From contig NZ_NTMR01000020.1 of the NCBI RefSeq assembly GCF_002307495.1, positions 1 through 64,000 on the forward strand: DNA of 64,000 nucleotides. The letters are read 5' to 3'. The notes under the pieces are model-generated. The model searched no databases. It was not told the DNA's origin and saw only the letters and a program-made list of their open reading frames with translations. Origin of the DNA: Pseudomonas abyssi (GTDB taxonomy: Bacteria > Pseudomonadota > Gammaproteobacteria > Pseudomonadales > Pseudomonadaceae). The position numbers were made by a program, and so were the translations under genes. Below, piece after piece: positions 54,604 through 63,795 of this stretch (position 1 is its first letter; each line of letters opens with the position of its first letter).

Positions 54604-55524
54604 TCAGCGCCCTTCGTCCAGTTGACGGGAAACGCTGGCGATCATCTCTGCCGAGAAATTGTCCAGCGCGCCGACAAAGCCATTAATATCGCGGGCAAAC
54701 TTGTTGAAGATCATCACCGCTGGAATCGCCGCAAACAGGCCAAGAGCGGTCGCCAGCAAGGCTTCGGCGATACCGGGTGCCACCACAGCCAGGCTGGCTG
54801 ATTTCAGCGTGGCGATGCTGGCGAAACTGTTGAGAATCCCCCAGACGGTGCCAAATAGGCCGATAAAGGGTGCGGTCGCGCCGATGGTGGCAAGCACCCC
54901 CATCATGGTGCCCATGCGTGCCAGATCGCGCTCTTGCACGATGCCTGCGGTCAGGGCAATGCGTTGCAGCAGTCGGTTGATGCGGTCTGGTTCGTGATTG
55001 TCGGCGTTGACGTTGCGGTAGTGACGCAGCTCACTCTGAGCGACCTGCCACATGCGGCCCATTGCGCTGTGTTCCAGCTGGTCGCCCAACTGTTCGGGCT
55101 GACCGGCACGGAATGCTTTGAGAAAACGCGCGTTGCGGCGCCGCGCGCGGCCAAATACAAAGACCTTCTCCAGCAGCACCGCCCAGGTCAGCAGTGAGCA
55201 AAATACCAAGAGGATCATCACCGACTTCACCAGCGGATCGGCCTGCAGGTACATTTCCTTTACGCCGAAGCTGGTATGCGGGGCGTCGACGTCAGCCGCC
55301 GTCGGCGCCGTATTCAGCGCGGGCGCGCCCTGCGTTACCGCAGCCGTCTGGGCTGCTGGCGACTGTGCTTGCACCGCTGTCTGCGTCTGGGCGCTGTCGC
55401 TCTCGGCCTGTGCCAACACCAGCCCCGCCGAGGTGCCCCCAGCACCCAGCAGAACCAGTAATGAAAGGGCGCGCAAACGCTGTTGCCAACGGCTGGCGGA
55501 GTGAGAGAAGGACCGAATGTGCAT
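54604..55524 (-). CDS. ExbB/TolQ family protein
   Basis: The 306-residue protein has an N-terminal signal-like segment (ALSLLVLLGAGGTSAGLVLAQA) and an Ala/Gln-rich region, then three membrane helices (about 97-118, 205-230, 245-270) with the MotA/TolQ/ExbB block GVLATIGATAPFIGLFGTVWGI. The long N-terminal extension marks the ExbB1-like type of Pseudomonas and related bacteria. It is first in the operon, so the whole set serves a dedicated TonB system. Confidence 0.92.
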   Translation of the reverse strand: MHIRSFSHSASRWQQRLRALSLLVLLGAGGTSAGLVLAQAESDSAQTQTAVQAQSPAAQTAAVTQGAPALNTAPTAADVDAPHTSFGVKEMYLQADPLVKSVMILLVFCSLLTWAVLLEKVFVFGRARRRNARFLKAFRAGQPEQLGDQLEHSAMGRMWQVAQSELRHYRNVNADNHEPDRINRLLQRIALTAGIVQERDLARMGTMMGVLATIGATAPFIGLFGTVWGILNSFASIATLKSASLAVVAPGIAEALLATALGLFAAIPAVMIFNKFARDINGFVGALDNFSAEMIASVSRQLDEGR

Positions 55525-55576
55525 GGAAACTCCGATTATTGTGTTTGTTGTTTGATCTGTAGCATGCGTTGGCTGT

Positions 55577-55882
55577 CTAGCCGTCGATGTTCTGTGGCGT
55601 CAGAATGGCGTGCAGTTCGGCCACGTATTGGCCAAAGGCCTCACGCCCGCCCGCTGTCAGGCAAACCCGCGTACGCGGTTTCTTGCCGACAAAATCTTTT
55701 TTGATCTGTACGTAGTTAGCCCCCTCCAGGGTGCCAAGATGCGCGCCAAGGTTGCCGTCGGTGGTGTCGACAATGCTGCGCAGGGATACAAAATCCAGCC
55801 ACTGCCGAGAACCGAGCGTATTCAGCGCGGCCATGATCTTCAGGCGTACCGGTTGATGAATCAGATCGTTGGGAGATTGCAT
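55577..55882 (-). CDS. Winged-helix transcriptional regulator
   Basis: The 101-residue protein is a single winged helix-turn-helix (IHQPVRLKIMAALNTLG, SLRSIVDTTDGNLGAHLGTLEGANYVQIKKDFVGKKPRTRVCLT), of the small MarR/ArsR-like group. ATG 55882 overlaps the stop of the upstream membrane protein gene by 1 bp. Its pairing with a four-helix membrane protein is a recurrent bacterial arrangement. Ligand and targets are unknown; the neighbouring exbB operon, 52 bp downstream on the same strand, is a candidate. Confidence 0.85.
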   Translation of the reverse strand: MQSPNDLIHQPVRLKIMAALNTLGSRQWLDFVSLRSIVDTTDGNLGAHLGTLEGANYVQIKKDFVGKKPRTRVCLTAGGREAFGQYVAELHAILTPQNIDG

Positions 55883-56427
55883 CAGCACCTCCGCAACCAG
55901 CAGCCTGCGACGATCAGCGTGCCGCCCCAGCTGAACGCCAGCCACCACCAGTAGTGGGTATCGGCAAACCAGTAGGCGCAGCAGCACAACAGTGCCAGAG
56001 CCGCGCCAAGCACGATGTAGCGTGGACGCGACTGGGCGCCGCGGATGACGTAGAGGGTGGCGACAAACAAGGGAACGATCATGCCGCCCTGGCGCGGCGT
56101 AATTGGCCAGAACAGCACATGCAAGATGACATCGAACAGCAGAATGGACAGGATTATTAACAGGTAGCGCGGGGCAATGCCGGGGGCGTCGCTACTGCGG
56201 CACGCCATGCGGGTGCCCAGAACGACGCCGCTAAGGGCAATCGCCCCCCAAATCAGTAACAGGTGCGACTGTAGCAAGGCGCTCAGGATGCACCCGGCCA
56301 TATTGAGACTGCCCCAGAGCATGAGCTGCTGGGCCTCAAAGCGATAGTCCTGAAAGCCGGCAACACGAGCCTGCACGTTGCTGATTTCGCGCAGCGCCTG
56401 GGCGGCCTCGTCCCGAGAAGGTGGCAT
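55882..56427 (-). CDS. Membrane protein paired with the winged-helix regulator
   Basis: The 181-residue protein has about 35 soluble N-terminal residues (DEAAQALREISNVQARVAGFQDYRFEAQQL) and six hydrophobic segments that fit about four to six helices. I do not recognise a named family; it looks like the membrane half of two-gene wHTH/membrane-protein modules. It is probably cotranscribed with the regulator, and may control its activity or localisation. Confidence 0.7.
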   Translation of the reverse strand: MPPSRDEAAQALREISNVQARVAGFQDYRFEAQQLMLWGSLNMAGCILSALLQSHLLLIWGAIALSGVVLGTRMACRSSDAPGIAPRYLLIILSILLFDVILHVLFWPITPRQGGMIVPLFVATLYVIRGAQSRPRYIVLGAALALLCCCAYWFADTHYWWWLAFSWGGTLIVAGCWLRRC

Positions 56428-56533
56428 AGCAATATCCGTGATCTTTGTTTTTATCGTTGCAAAGCACTCTATTTGACAGAGTAGACAAAAACAAGATGCG
56501 TATCAGAAAAAACTGTCTGGTCTTTTTGCGCCG

Positions 56534-57694
56534 TCAGCTCGATTCGACAACGCCCGGCGCCCAGGCCTCTACTCGGTTGCGGCCATTCTCCTTGGCGCGG
56601 TACAGCGCCTGATCCGCGCGCTCGACCAGGGTATGCAATGGCGCCTGCTCGTTCGGCGCAATCAAGGTATACCCGATGGAGACGGTGGCGCTTAGGCTGT
56701 CCTCTCCCGCGCCAACATCGGTGGACTGCCATTGGCTGCGCAAGCGTTGCGTCAGAGCCTCTATCTGCGCGCCATCGATATTGCTGACCAGCAGCAGAAA
56801 CTCTTCTCCGCCGAAACGGCAGGCCAGATCCTGATCGCGCAGATGGCCACCGAGCAGGCGAGCGAAGCTGGCCAGCACGCGATCACCGGCCTGATGCCCC
56901 CAGGTGTCGTTGATGCGCTTGAAATGGTCCAGGTCCAGCAGCATCAAGGCTGCGCTATGGCCCTCACGACGATTTGCCGTCAGTTGCTGTTGTGCGGCCT
57001 GATCAAAGGCCCGACGATTGAGCAGGTTGGTAAGGGAGTCATAGCTGGCCTGCTGCTTGAGTTCTTCCTGCAGGCGGCGCAATAGAAACATGATGCACAG
57101 CATCGAAAACGCGTAGATGAAGACGATCCCTTCCAGGTAATTGAGCACCTCGACTGGCTCGGCTTGCTCGAAGGTGGTGGCCTGGATGTACACCGGGTCA
57201 ATGCAGTAGAGCACAAAGCGGCGAAGGTAGAGCGCCGCGTGCATCCCCCAGATGACACACCAGGCAATGGTCAGCGTGCGTTGTCGCCCCGATGTGAGCA
57301 GCAGCTCTCGTGCCATCAGCAGGCTGATGACGACGACGACCGCGCTGTGGGTGAGGATACTGAAGCGCAGAGAATCACGCAGAATGAAAAAAGCCAGGCC
57401 CTGGGCGAGCAGAAACAGCAATTGATAGCGCAACAGGTGCGGCGGCGAGGCGCGAAGACGGTAGCAGCGCGCGCCCCACCAGAGTACGAGGTACCCTTGG
57501 GTTAGTGCCACCGCGCTGATCCACAGCGGCAGATACTCACGGGCAGACTGCAACAAGGCTCCGGCGACCACCATGGTCAGGCCCAGCGCCCAGAATCGCA
57601 TGGCCGGTACCTGAGGGTTGAGCGCTGCAGCGACCAGCAGGCATAACACTGCAGTGGCGGTGGTCAGCGCTAAAACCAGCATAAGGGTCGTCAT
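56534..57694 (-). CDS. Membrane diguanylate cyclase
   Basis: The enzyme makes cyclic di-GMP from two GTP. The 386-residue protein has six or seven N-terminal membrane helices (to about residue 205), then a complete GGDEF domain: YDSLTNLLNRRAFDQA, LDLDHFKRINDTWGHQAGDRVL, active site RFGGEEF. An RxxD inhibitory site is present before it (RDQD). First ATG at 57694 is chosen; in-frame TTG (57709) and GTG (57703) starts would add only a few residues. It is monocistronic. Confidence 0.9.
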   Translation of the reverse strand: MTTLMLVLALTTATAVLCLLVAAALNPQVPAMRFWALGLTMVVAGALLQSAREYLPLWISAVALTQGYLVLWWGARCYRLRASPPHLLRYQLLFLLAQGLAFFILRDSLRFSILTHSAVVVVISLLMARELLLTSGRQRTLTIAWCVIWGMHAALYLRRFVLYCIDPVYIQATTFEQAEPVEVLNYLEGIVFIYAFSMLCIMFLLRRLQEELKQQASYDSLTNLLNRRAFDQAAQQQLTANRREGHSAALMLLDLDHFKRINDTWGHQAGDRVLASFARLLGGHLRDQDLACRFGGEEFLLLVSNIDGAQIEALTQRLRSQWQSTDVGAGEDSLSATVSIGYTLIAPNEQAPLHTLVERADQALYRAKENGRNRVEAWAPGVVESS

Positions 57695-57800
57695 GTCGAG
57701 CACAGTCAATCACCCTGCAGGGTTATTTTTTGTGCTCAGAATACCCCTTGTTCATGGCCTCTTGCCATGCCCGGTTGCCGTGTTTTGCATTTGCCGCCCT

Positions 57801-58337
57801 TCAGGGGCAGGCACTGTTGCCCTGCTCCACCCAGATCAGGTCTTCGACCGCAAAACCGCGCTGGCGGGCCGCTTCGACAAAGGCCTGCTTGACCTCCGCA
57901 TCGGGGTTGGGGTCACGAGCAAGCAGCCACAGGTAGTCGTGGTTGGGGCCGGAAACATAGGCGTGCTGGTAGTCGTCGTCTAGCCCGAAGACCGCGTAGG
58001 TGCCATAAAAGGGCCCGAAGAATGACACTTTGAGATAACCGGTGTTGTCGTCTTCCACAAAGCGCGCTGTGCCCTCTGCCTGATCCCACTGTTTCTTCTC
58101 GGCGTTGCAGCCGCGGTTGATCACGCTGATGCTGCCGTCAGCAGCTTCTTTATACTCGGCCGTGACCTGGCTCAGGCCACGCTCGAAACCGTGGTCCAGG
58201 CGCGCGACCTCGTACCAGGTGCCCAGATAGCGCTCGGCGTCGAAGGGGCTGACTGGCTCCACGCCCGTGGGCAGGCGCACGCAGCCGGCGGTTGCGGTGA
58301 TGGCCAGTGCGGCCAACGCAATGGCATGTTTATTCAT
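57801..58337 (-). CDS. blc: Outer-membrane lipocalin lipoprotein
   Basis: The 178-residue precursor has a lipobox (TAGC19) and the lipocalin signature GTWYEVARLDHGFERG, then VTAEYKEAADGSISVINRG and YVSGPNHDYLWLLARDP. Blc of E. coli binds lysophospholipids and fatty acids and is made under envelope stress. Its ATG overlaps the stop of the downstream amidotransferase gene's operon partner by 4 bp, so the two are coupled, with the amidotransferase upstream. Confidence 0.93.
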   Translation of the reverse strand: MNKHAIALAALAITATAGCVRLPTGVEPVSPFDAERYLGTWYEVARLDHGFERGLSQVTAEYKEAADGSISVINRGCNAEKKQWDQAEGTARFVEDDNTGYLKVSFFGPFYGTYAVFGLDDDYQHAYVSGPNHDYLWLLARDPNPDAEVKQAFVEAARQRGFAVEDLIWVEQGNSACP

Positions 58338-59029
58338 GGGTATTCCTCCAGCAGGTAGTCAAGCAGGCGCTCCAACAGGGCCGCTGTCGCATCCAGGGTT
58401 TTCTGCGACACCGCCAGAATCTGCTCCGCGCTCTGCACTTGGCCGCCCGGCACCAGTGATGCGGCGTCGGCCGTGACGAAGGCATCAAGCAGTGCACGAT
58501 TGGCTTCCAGGTGAAATTGCAGCCCGATGACCGAACGGCCCAACTGAAATGCCTGGTGGCGGCAGACGTCACTTGACGCCAGCAGCACCGCGCCGGCGGG
58601 CAGATCAAAGGTCTCGCCATGCCAGTGCAGCACCTCAATCCGGTCAGGAAAGTGAAAGGCCGCGCCGTTCAGGTGCGTATTGCCAAAAACCGGCAGCCAG
58701 CCGATCTCTCGCTCCGGCCCCGGGTACACCGGCTGGCCCAGCGCGCTGGCGATCAGCTGCGCGCCCAGACAAACACCTAACACGCGTTTGTCGGCGGTCA
58801 GCGCCTGGCGTATAAACGCCTTCTCATGTGCCAGCCATGGCAGCTCGGCTTCATCGTTGGCGCTCATGGGGCCGCCCATAACCACCAGCAGATCAAAATC
58901 GTCCAGTGAAGGCAGAGGGTCTCCTGCGTACAGGCGCGTGCCGCTGACCTCTACTCCCCTTGCCCGCAGGCTGTCCTCGATAATCCCCAGCCCTTCAAAC
59001 TCGACGTGTTGCAGGTAATGCGCGCGCAT
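58334..59029 (-). CDS. Class I glutamine amidotransferase domain protein
   Basis: The 231-residue protein has the class I triad: Cys87 (GVCLGAQLIASALG), His173 and Glu175 (LQFHLEAN), and the oxyanion block VVMGGPMSANDEAELPW. It resembles stand-alone GMP-synthase-like amidotransferases (YfeJ/PuuD-neighbouring group), which may hydrolyse gamma-glutamyl compounds. It is first in a two-gene operon with the lipocalin gene, an unexplained but conserved-looking pair. Confidence 0.9.
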   Translation of the reverse strand: MRAHYLQHVEFEGLGIIEDSLRARGVEVSGTRLYAGDPLPSLDDFDLLVVMGGPMSANDEAELPWLAHEKAFIRQALTADKRVLGVCLGAQLIASALGQPVYPGPEREIGWLPVFGNTHLNGAAFHFPDRIEVLHWHGETFDLPAGAVLLASSDVCRHQAFQLGRSVIGLQFHLEANRALLDAFVTADAASLVPGGQVQSAEQILAVSQKTLDATAALLERLLDYLLEEYP

Positions 59030-59180
59030 GCCCTCGTTGCTCCTTCATACAGCTTCTAACGGCCAGACAGCGCTGCTCGACCCGCGTGCGGTCTGGGCCG
59101 GTTATTGATCAGCGCTTCGCTCATGTGATGGGCATGGCTGACAAAGGTTCCCTGCCGGTGACCCGAGGGTGATCTGCGTC

Positions 59181-60524
59181 TCACACGTCCTTGAAGCGGA
59201 ACACATCGGCCTGCTGGTAGCGCTTGAGGCACAGCGTCATGAGCAGCGTACGGTGTGGCCGGAACAGATCACGGGCCTGATCCACATCCAGCATCAGTGC
59301 GCCGATATCGGTGTCACGGTAGGTGCGGTAGCCGACCTTGTTGTCATCCAGCTCGGGACAGGCCGTTATGCTGACATACAGGCGATCCTCGGGGCGCTCG
59401 TACAGAGCCTGCAAACGATCACAATTGACCAGCAGGCTACGGTAGTGCCTGGCCTGGGAATACACATGCACCGAACTGATGACGTCTTCCTGCACCAGAC
59501 GGGTCAGGCACCGGTCGCGACGGGTTTTATCGTCGTTGAAATAGAACTCGATGATGTAGTCAGTCACGGCAGCGCCCTGGTCATCCATGACGCGAATGAC
59601 CGTGTTCTGGTAGGCATTGTAGTGATCACCATCACGCTGACTGGCGGCACGGCTGACCTCGTCGGTGTGCTCCGCCAGCCGCTGACGCCAGTCAGCAAAG
59701 CCGCTGTCCGGCACCATCAGCGCACCACAGATCAGGTTCCAGGTCATCGACTCCCGGGTGCCCCGCCCCTTGGCGGTGATACTGCCATGATTTTCGCCGT
59801 CGACCACGGCAAAGGCCAGTCCCTGCGCTTGGGCCTCCTGATAGTCGATGCGCGGCGCGGCATCCGGTTGTTGGCTGAAGTCGATCAGCATACGGGCTGC
59901 CTGTAGATTGGCCGTTGATACCCGCACGGTGCCATCGGTGCCGGGCTTATTGGCAACGGCGGCGATGCCGCTGTAGCCGCTGTTGCCGACCAACACAGTA
60001 CACAACAGGTTGCCATCACCCAGTGGCGCGTCGGCGTTGAACAGGTCCTGCTCGGCCAACTCCCAACTGTAGCTGCTGGCCAGCTCCAGCCCCTTGAGAA
60101 TCTGCGCGCCGGTTTCAAACAGGCGGCTGCCCTTCCAGCCCTTCACGGCCCGCCCGATGACCGAGCGCCCCGTGTGTGCCAGCGGCGAGCCGAAGTTGGC
60201 CGGAGCCAGCATCAGCAAATGGTGAATGGGGCGGCAATCAGGAGCAAACCGTCTCAGCCAGTCACGGATCACCAGGCCACCGGTACTGTGCACGATGGCA
60301 TCGACGCTTTTGGGCGTGCGCGGCAGCCCGCGGTCGTCCCAGGCACGATCAAGCGCGGCCACCAGATCAGCAAAAGTGACCTGGTCATCCAGCGAGATGT
60401 AGTCGCCCAGATGGATGTCGGCTACCTCGGCAGAGATACCGTCGGGCGGTGGGTTGGCGAGCCGTTTGGCGAGGTCGCGAAAGGAGCTGTAGCTGTCGCT
60501 CCAGCCGTGCAGAATGACCAGCAT
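59181..60524 (-). CDS. Alpha/beta-hydrolase (esterase/lipase) with C-terminal extension
   Basis: The 447-residue cytosolic protein has an alpha/beta-hydrolase fold with oxyanion loop MLVILHGWSDSYSSF and the nucleophile Ser80 in VHSTGGLVIRDWL, a variant of G-x-S-x-G, with His likely in DGENHGSIT. From about residue 310 a further 130 residues (VIRVMDDQGAAVTDYIIEFYF, RPHRTLLMTLCLKRYQ) form what looks like a beta-rich module unknown to me. ATG 60524 follows GGAG; the longer frame adds a basic, low-complexity stretch. No partner gene. Confidence 0.82.
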   Translation of the reverse strand: MLVILHGWSDSYSSFRDLAKRLANPPPDGISAEVADIHLGDYISLDDQVTFADLVAALDRAWDDRGLPRTPKSVDAIVHSTGGLVIRDWLRRFAPDCRPIHHLLMLAPANFGSPLAHTGRSVIGRAVKGWKGSRLFETGAQILKGLELASSYSWELAEQDLFNADAPLGDGNLLCTVLVGNSGYSGIAAVANKPGTDGTVRVSTANLQAARMLIDFSQQPDAAPRIDYQEAQAQGLAFAVVDGENHGSITAKGRGTRESMTWNLICGALMVPDSGFADWRQRLAEHTDEVSRAASQRDGDHYNAYQNTVIRVMDDQGAAVTDYIIEFYFNDDKTRRDRCLTRLVQEDVISSVHVYSQARHYRSLLVNCDRLQALYERPEDRLYVSITACPELDDNKVGYRTYRDTDIGALMLDVDQARDLFRPHRTLLMTLCLKRYQQADVFRFKDV

Positions 60525-60657
60525 AGATCGTCTCCGCGTTGGATATCGGGCTCGGCGCGAATGACGACTGCTGGACGGCTTCCTGCCGGGTTCGGTTATT
60601 AACCTTAGACGCTGCTGCGTTCCTTGCACAGCGCCCTCTGAATCTGTGGATTCGCTG

Positions 60658-60678
60658 GTGACCAGCCTGGCTGGTCAC
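60658..60678 (-). terminator. Hairpin after the dodecin gene
   Basis: GTGACCAGC/GCTGGTCAC is a perfect 9-bp stem with a CTG loop, 17 bp after the dodecin stop. There is no T-tract on the minus strand. Confidence 0.5.
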
Positions 60679-60694
60679 GCAACGTCGAGCAGCA

Positions 60695-60910
60695 CTAGCT
60701 ACCCTCGACGCGGAAACCCACCTTCATCACCACTTGAAAGTGCGCGACCTTGCCATCGACGATATGGCCGCGGGTTTCCTGCACCTCAAACCATTCCAGG
60801 TTTTTTACCGTCTTGGCGCATTCGGCAATACCGCTGCTGATGGCATCGTCGATGCTGGTGGGCGAAGAGCCGACAATCTCGATGCGTTTGTACAGGTGAT
60901 GATCCGACAT
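60695..60910 (-). CDS. Dodecin
   Basis: Dodecin is a dodecameric flavin-binding storage protein. The 71-residue sequence is a clean match: YKRIEIVGSSPTSIDDAI, then KNLEWFEVQETRGHIVDGKV (with the flavin-stacking Trp) and HFQVVMKVGFRV. It is single and has a typical length. Confidence 0.95.
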   Translation of the reverse strand: MSDHHLYKRIEIVGSSPTSIDDAISSGIAECAKTVKNLEWFEVQETRGHIVDGKVAHFQVVMKVGFRVEGS

Positions 60911-61159
60911 GTGTTACCTCCATTGACGTATGCAAACCCGGCGCAAATAACAGGCGCCCGGTACTTCATCGACGGCAGCGAGGCTGCCAGAGTTCCTGCA
61001 GAATCGAACGGGTAAGGCTGATCGGCGCTGCTGCGCAGGGGCCGCAACCTGACAGCGGCTGGCTGCCAGAGTCAGTCGGTTGGCCACCCAGGGCCGCAGC
61101 CCGGACAGCAGCAAAAGACCATACTGACGGCTATCAATAAAACAACAAGGACACCCCTC

Positions 61160-62947
61160 ATGCAGCGCTTGCTTCCCTTTGCCCTGCTGCTTGCACTCGG
61201 CAGCCCCGTTACTTCCGTTACGGCGGTTGAGCGGCCCAACATCCTGCTGATTGTCGCCGATGATCTGGGGTTCAGTGACGCTGGCGCCTATGGCGGCGAA
61301 ATCAGCACCCCGAATATTGATCAACTCGCCGCCGAAGGGTTGCAGTTCACCAATTTTCATGTGGCCGCCACCTGCTCGCCTACCCGTTCAATGCTGATGA
61401 CCGGCGTCGACAATCACCTGGTGGGCATGGGCAACATGAAAGAAATCATGGCCGACAATCAGAAGGGTCAGCCAGGCTACGAAGGCTGGTTAAACGACAG
61501 CGTAGTCACCCTGCCCAGCTTGCTGCAGGACGCGGGCTACAGTACCTACATGGCGGGCAAGTGGCACCTGGGCGGACGACCACAGAGCCAGCCGGTAGCG
61601 CGCGGCTTTGATCGCTCCTTCGCCTTGATGGAAAGTGGTGCCGACAACTGGGAAGCCAAACATTACCTGCCCGGTGGTACGGCCACCTGGCTTGAGGATG
61701 GCAAGCCGGTCGACCTGCCCGACAACTTCTATTCCTCGTTTACCTACGCGGACAAACTGATCAGTTACATCGATGGCGGGCGGGCGCAGGGCAAGCCCTT
61801 TTTCGGCTACCTGGCCTTCCAGGCGGTGCATGCGCCGCACCAGGTGCCCGAAGAGTACATCGAGGGCTACCAGTCACTGTATGCCGCCGGCTGGGACCAG
61901 ATTCGCGCTGATCGTTATCAACGCCAACTGGCCAGCGGACTATTGCCGGACAGCGGCGAGAACCCGGTAACCGACGATTGGGGTACCTTTTATCAGCGCA
62001 CCCATATCGACTGGGACTCCCTGGGGGACGATGAAAAAGCCTACCGCAGTCGCCAGATGGCCGTCTTTGCCGGCATGGCCGAGGCGATGGATCAGAGTAT
62101 CGGCAAGGTCATCCGCTACCTCAAAGACAGCGGGCAGTATGACAACACGCTGATTCTGTTCATGAGTGACAATGGCGGTGAATCAACCGTGCTTCGCGAG
62201 GTCGCGCCGCTGTTCTATCGCCTGCGCTACAACACTGACTACGACGCCCTGGGCGCCCCCGGCAGCTACAGCGAATACGGTCCGGGCTGGGCCTATGCCT
62301 CCAACACGCCGTTCTATTCGTTCAAGGGCTCGCCGTTCAGCGGTGGCATGCGCGTACCGCTGATTATCAGCCAGCCTGGCCGTATCGCGGCCGGCACGCG
62401 AACCCACAGCTTTGGCTACGTCACCGATATCACGCCAACCCTGCTGGACATCGCCGGCGTAGCGCAGCCCGATGGTGAGTATCGCGGCCAGCCGGTGCAC
62501 GCGATCATGGGCACCAGCATGCGTGCGCTGCTCGAGGGGCGTGCAGAGCGAGTACACGCCCCCGAGCACCCCACGGTGTACGAACTGGCCGGCGGCATTG
62601 CCGTGTGGCTGGGCGACTACAAGCTGGTGACCTCCAAAACCAACTCGATTCCGGCCCGAGACGGTCCGCAGCTGTTCAATGTGACCGAAGACCCGCTGGA
62701 GCGGCATAACCTAGCGGAGCAACATCCCGAGAAAGTCGAGCAGATGATGCAGATCTACCGCGACTACGTGGTGCGCAATCAGGTCATCGAAGTGCCCGCC
62801 GATTACCGGGCATGGGAGCAGGTGAAGAAAAACGGCCGTGAGCAGTTCATCGCCAATCATCGCCTGAGTCTGCTGCTGTTCGGTCTGGCCGTGATTGCCT
62901 TGGTGGTGCTAGGTGGCTGGTTGCTGGTGCGTCGCCAACGCCGCTGA
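61160..62947 (+). CDS. Arylsulfatase with C-terminal membrane tail
   Basis: The 595-residue enzyme hydrolyses sulfate esters. Its formylglycine site is C72-S-P-T-R76 (AATCSPTRSMLMTG), with metal ligands D34-D35 (IVADDLGFSD) and FMSDNGGES. It has a signal peptide (RLLPFALLLALGSPVTSVTA), so activation must happen before export by a formylglycine-generating enzyme not present in this window. The C-terminus has one membrane helix and a basic end (LLVRRQRR), which would hold it on the periplasmic face of the inner membrane. AAGGA precedes the ATG. Confidence 0.93.
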   Translation: MQRLLPFALLLALGSPVTSVTAVERPNILLIVADDLGFSDAGAYGGEISTPNIDQLAAEGLQFTNFHVAATCSPTRSMLMTGVDNHLVGMGNMKEIMADNQKGQPGYEGWLNDSVVTLPSLLQDAGYSTYMAGKWHLGGRPQSQPVARGFDRSFALMESGADNWEAKHYLPGGTATWLEDGKPVDLPDNFYSSFTYADKLISYIDGGRAQGKPFFGYLAFQAVHAPHQVPEEYIEGYQSLYAAGWDQIRADRYQRQLASGLLPDSGENPVTDDWGTFYQRTHIDWDSLGDDEKAYRSRQMAVFAGMAEAMDQSIGKVIRYLKDSGQYDNTLILFMSDNGGESTVLREVAPLFYRLRYNTDYDALGAPGSYSEYGPGWAYASNTPFYSFKGSPFSGGMRVPLIISQPGRIAAGTRTHSFGYVTDITPTLLDIAGVAQPDGEYRGQPVHAIMGTSMRALLEGRAERVHAPEHPTVYELAGGIAVWLGDYKLVTSKTNSIPARDGPQLFNVTEDPLERHNLAEQHPEKVEQMMQIYRDYVVRNQVIEVPADYRAWEQVKKNGREQFIANHRLSLLLFGLAVIALVVLGGWLLVRRQRR

Positions 62948-63108
62948 CCGGCGTCGATAAGCTGACGCAATGATCGAGAATTTGCCTGCTGATTCGATCT
63001 GGCTCCACGCACGGCAGGCGGACTAGGCTTGTGCCATGCGCCACCTCCAATGCACTGGGGGTGGTTATCCGCGGGTCACCGGCCCGCCCATTGCCGGGGG
63101 AAAACCCA

Positions 63109-63795
63109 GTGAGTCTGGCCAAAGCCTATTTCGATGTTGGATTGTTTACCAATCAGTATGAGGCGCAACAGCGTTTTTGGTCCGAGCAGGTTGGCCTGCC
63201 GTTCGACCATACGCTCAAGCTGGGTGGTGGCGTGCGCCAGCATCGTTACCAAGCCGGCGAAGCCGTGCTGAAATTGAACGATGCCCGCGATCCCTTGCCG
63301 GCGGCAGAGCGCCAGCCGATTGCCGCTTTGCTGGTGGCGCTCGCCGGCCTCGACACGCCCCAACAGCTGCAAGACCCGGATGGCAACATGATTACCCTGC
63401 TGCCGATCGGCCATCAGGGGATTCACGGCCTGGCCGTTCGTCTGCAGGTTCGCGATGTCGCCAGAAGCAGCCGCTTCTATCAGCAGGTCCTTGCCTGTGT
63501 CGAGGTGTCAGCCGGTGTGCTGCGCTGTGGGGAGGCGCTGATACTGCTTGAACAGGCAGGCGCGAACAGCGCCCCTGATGCGACGGCGCTGGCGGCCAAG
63601 GGGCTGCGTTATTTGACGCTGCAGGTGTTTGATTGTGACGCTGCCTATGCCAGCGCTCTGGCCGTTGGCGCCGACGGCGCAAAGGCGCCGGTAACCATGG
63701 GCAGTACCGCGCGTATCGCCTTTATCCGCGACCCGGACGGGATCTGGATCGAGCTGTCAGAGCGCGCCTCGGTAACAGGCAAGGCGATCGGTTAG
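63109..63795 (+). CDS. VOC (glyoxalase/bleomycin-resistance) superfamily protein
   Basis: The 228-residue protein has two VOC modules: [29 protein letters not shown]...[11 protein letters not shown] and [22 protein letters not shown]...[14 protein letters not shown]. These folds bind a metal and act on varied small molecules; the substrate is unknown. Start GTG 63109 is chosen because GGGGGA lies 8 bp before it and the protein then begins at the conserved first strand. The stop overlaps the converging gene's stop by two bases. Confidence 0.8.
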   Translation: MSLAKAYFDVGLFTNQYEAQQRFWSEQVGLPFDHTLKLGGGVRQHRYQAGEAVLKLNDARDPLPAAERQPIAALLVALAGLDTPQQLQDPDGNMITLLPIGHQGIHGLAVRLQVRDVARSSRFYQQVLACVEVSAGVLRCGEALILLEQAGANSAPDATALAAKGLRYLTLQVFDCDAAYASALAVGADGAKAPVTMGSTARIAFIRDPDGIWIELSERASVTGKAIG

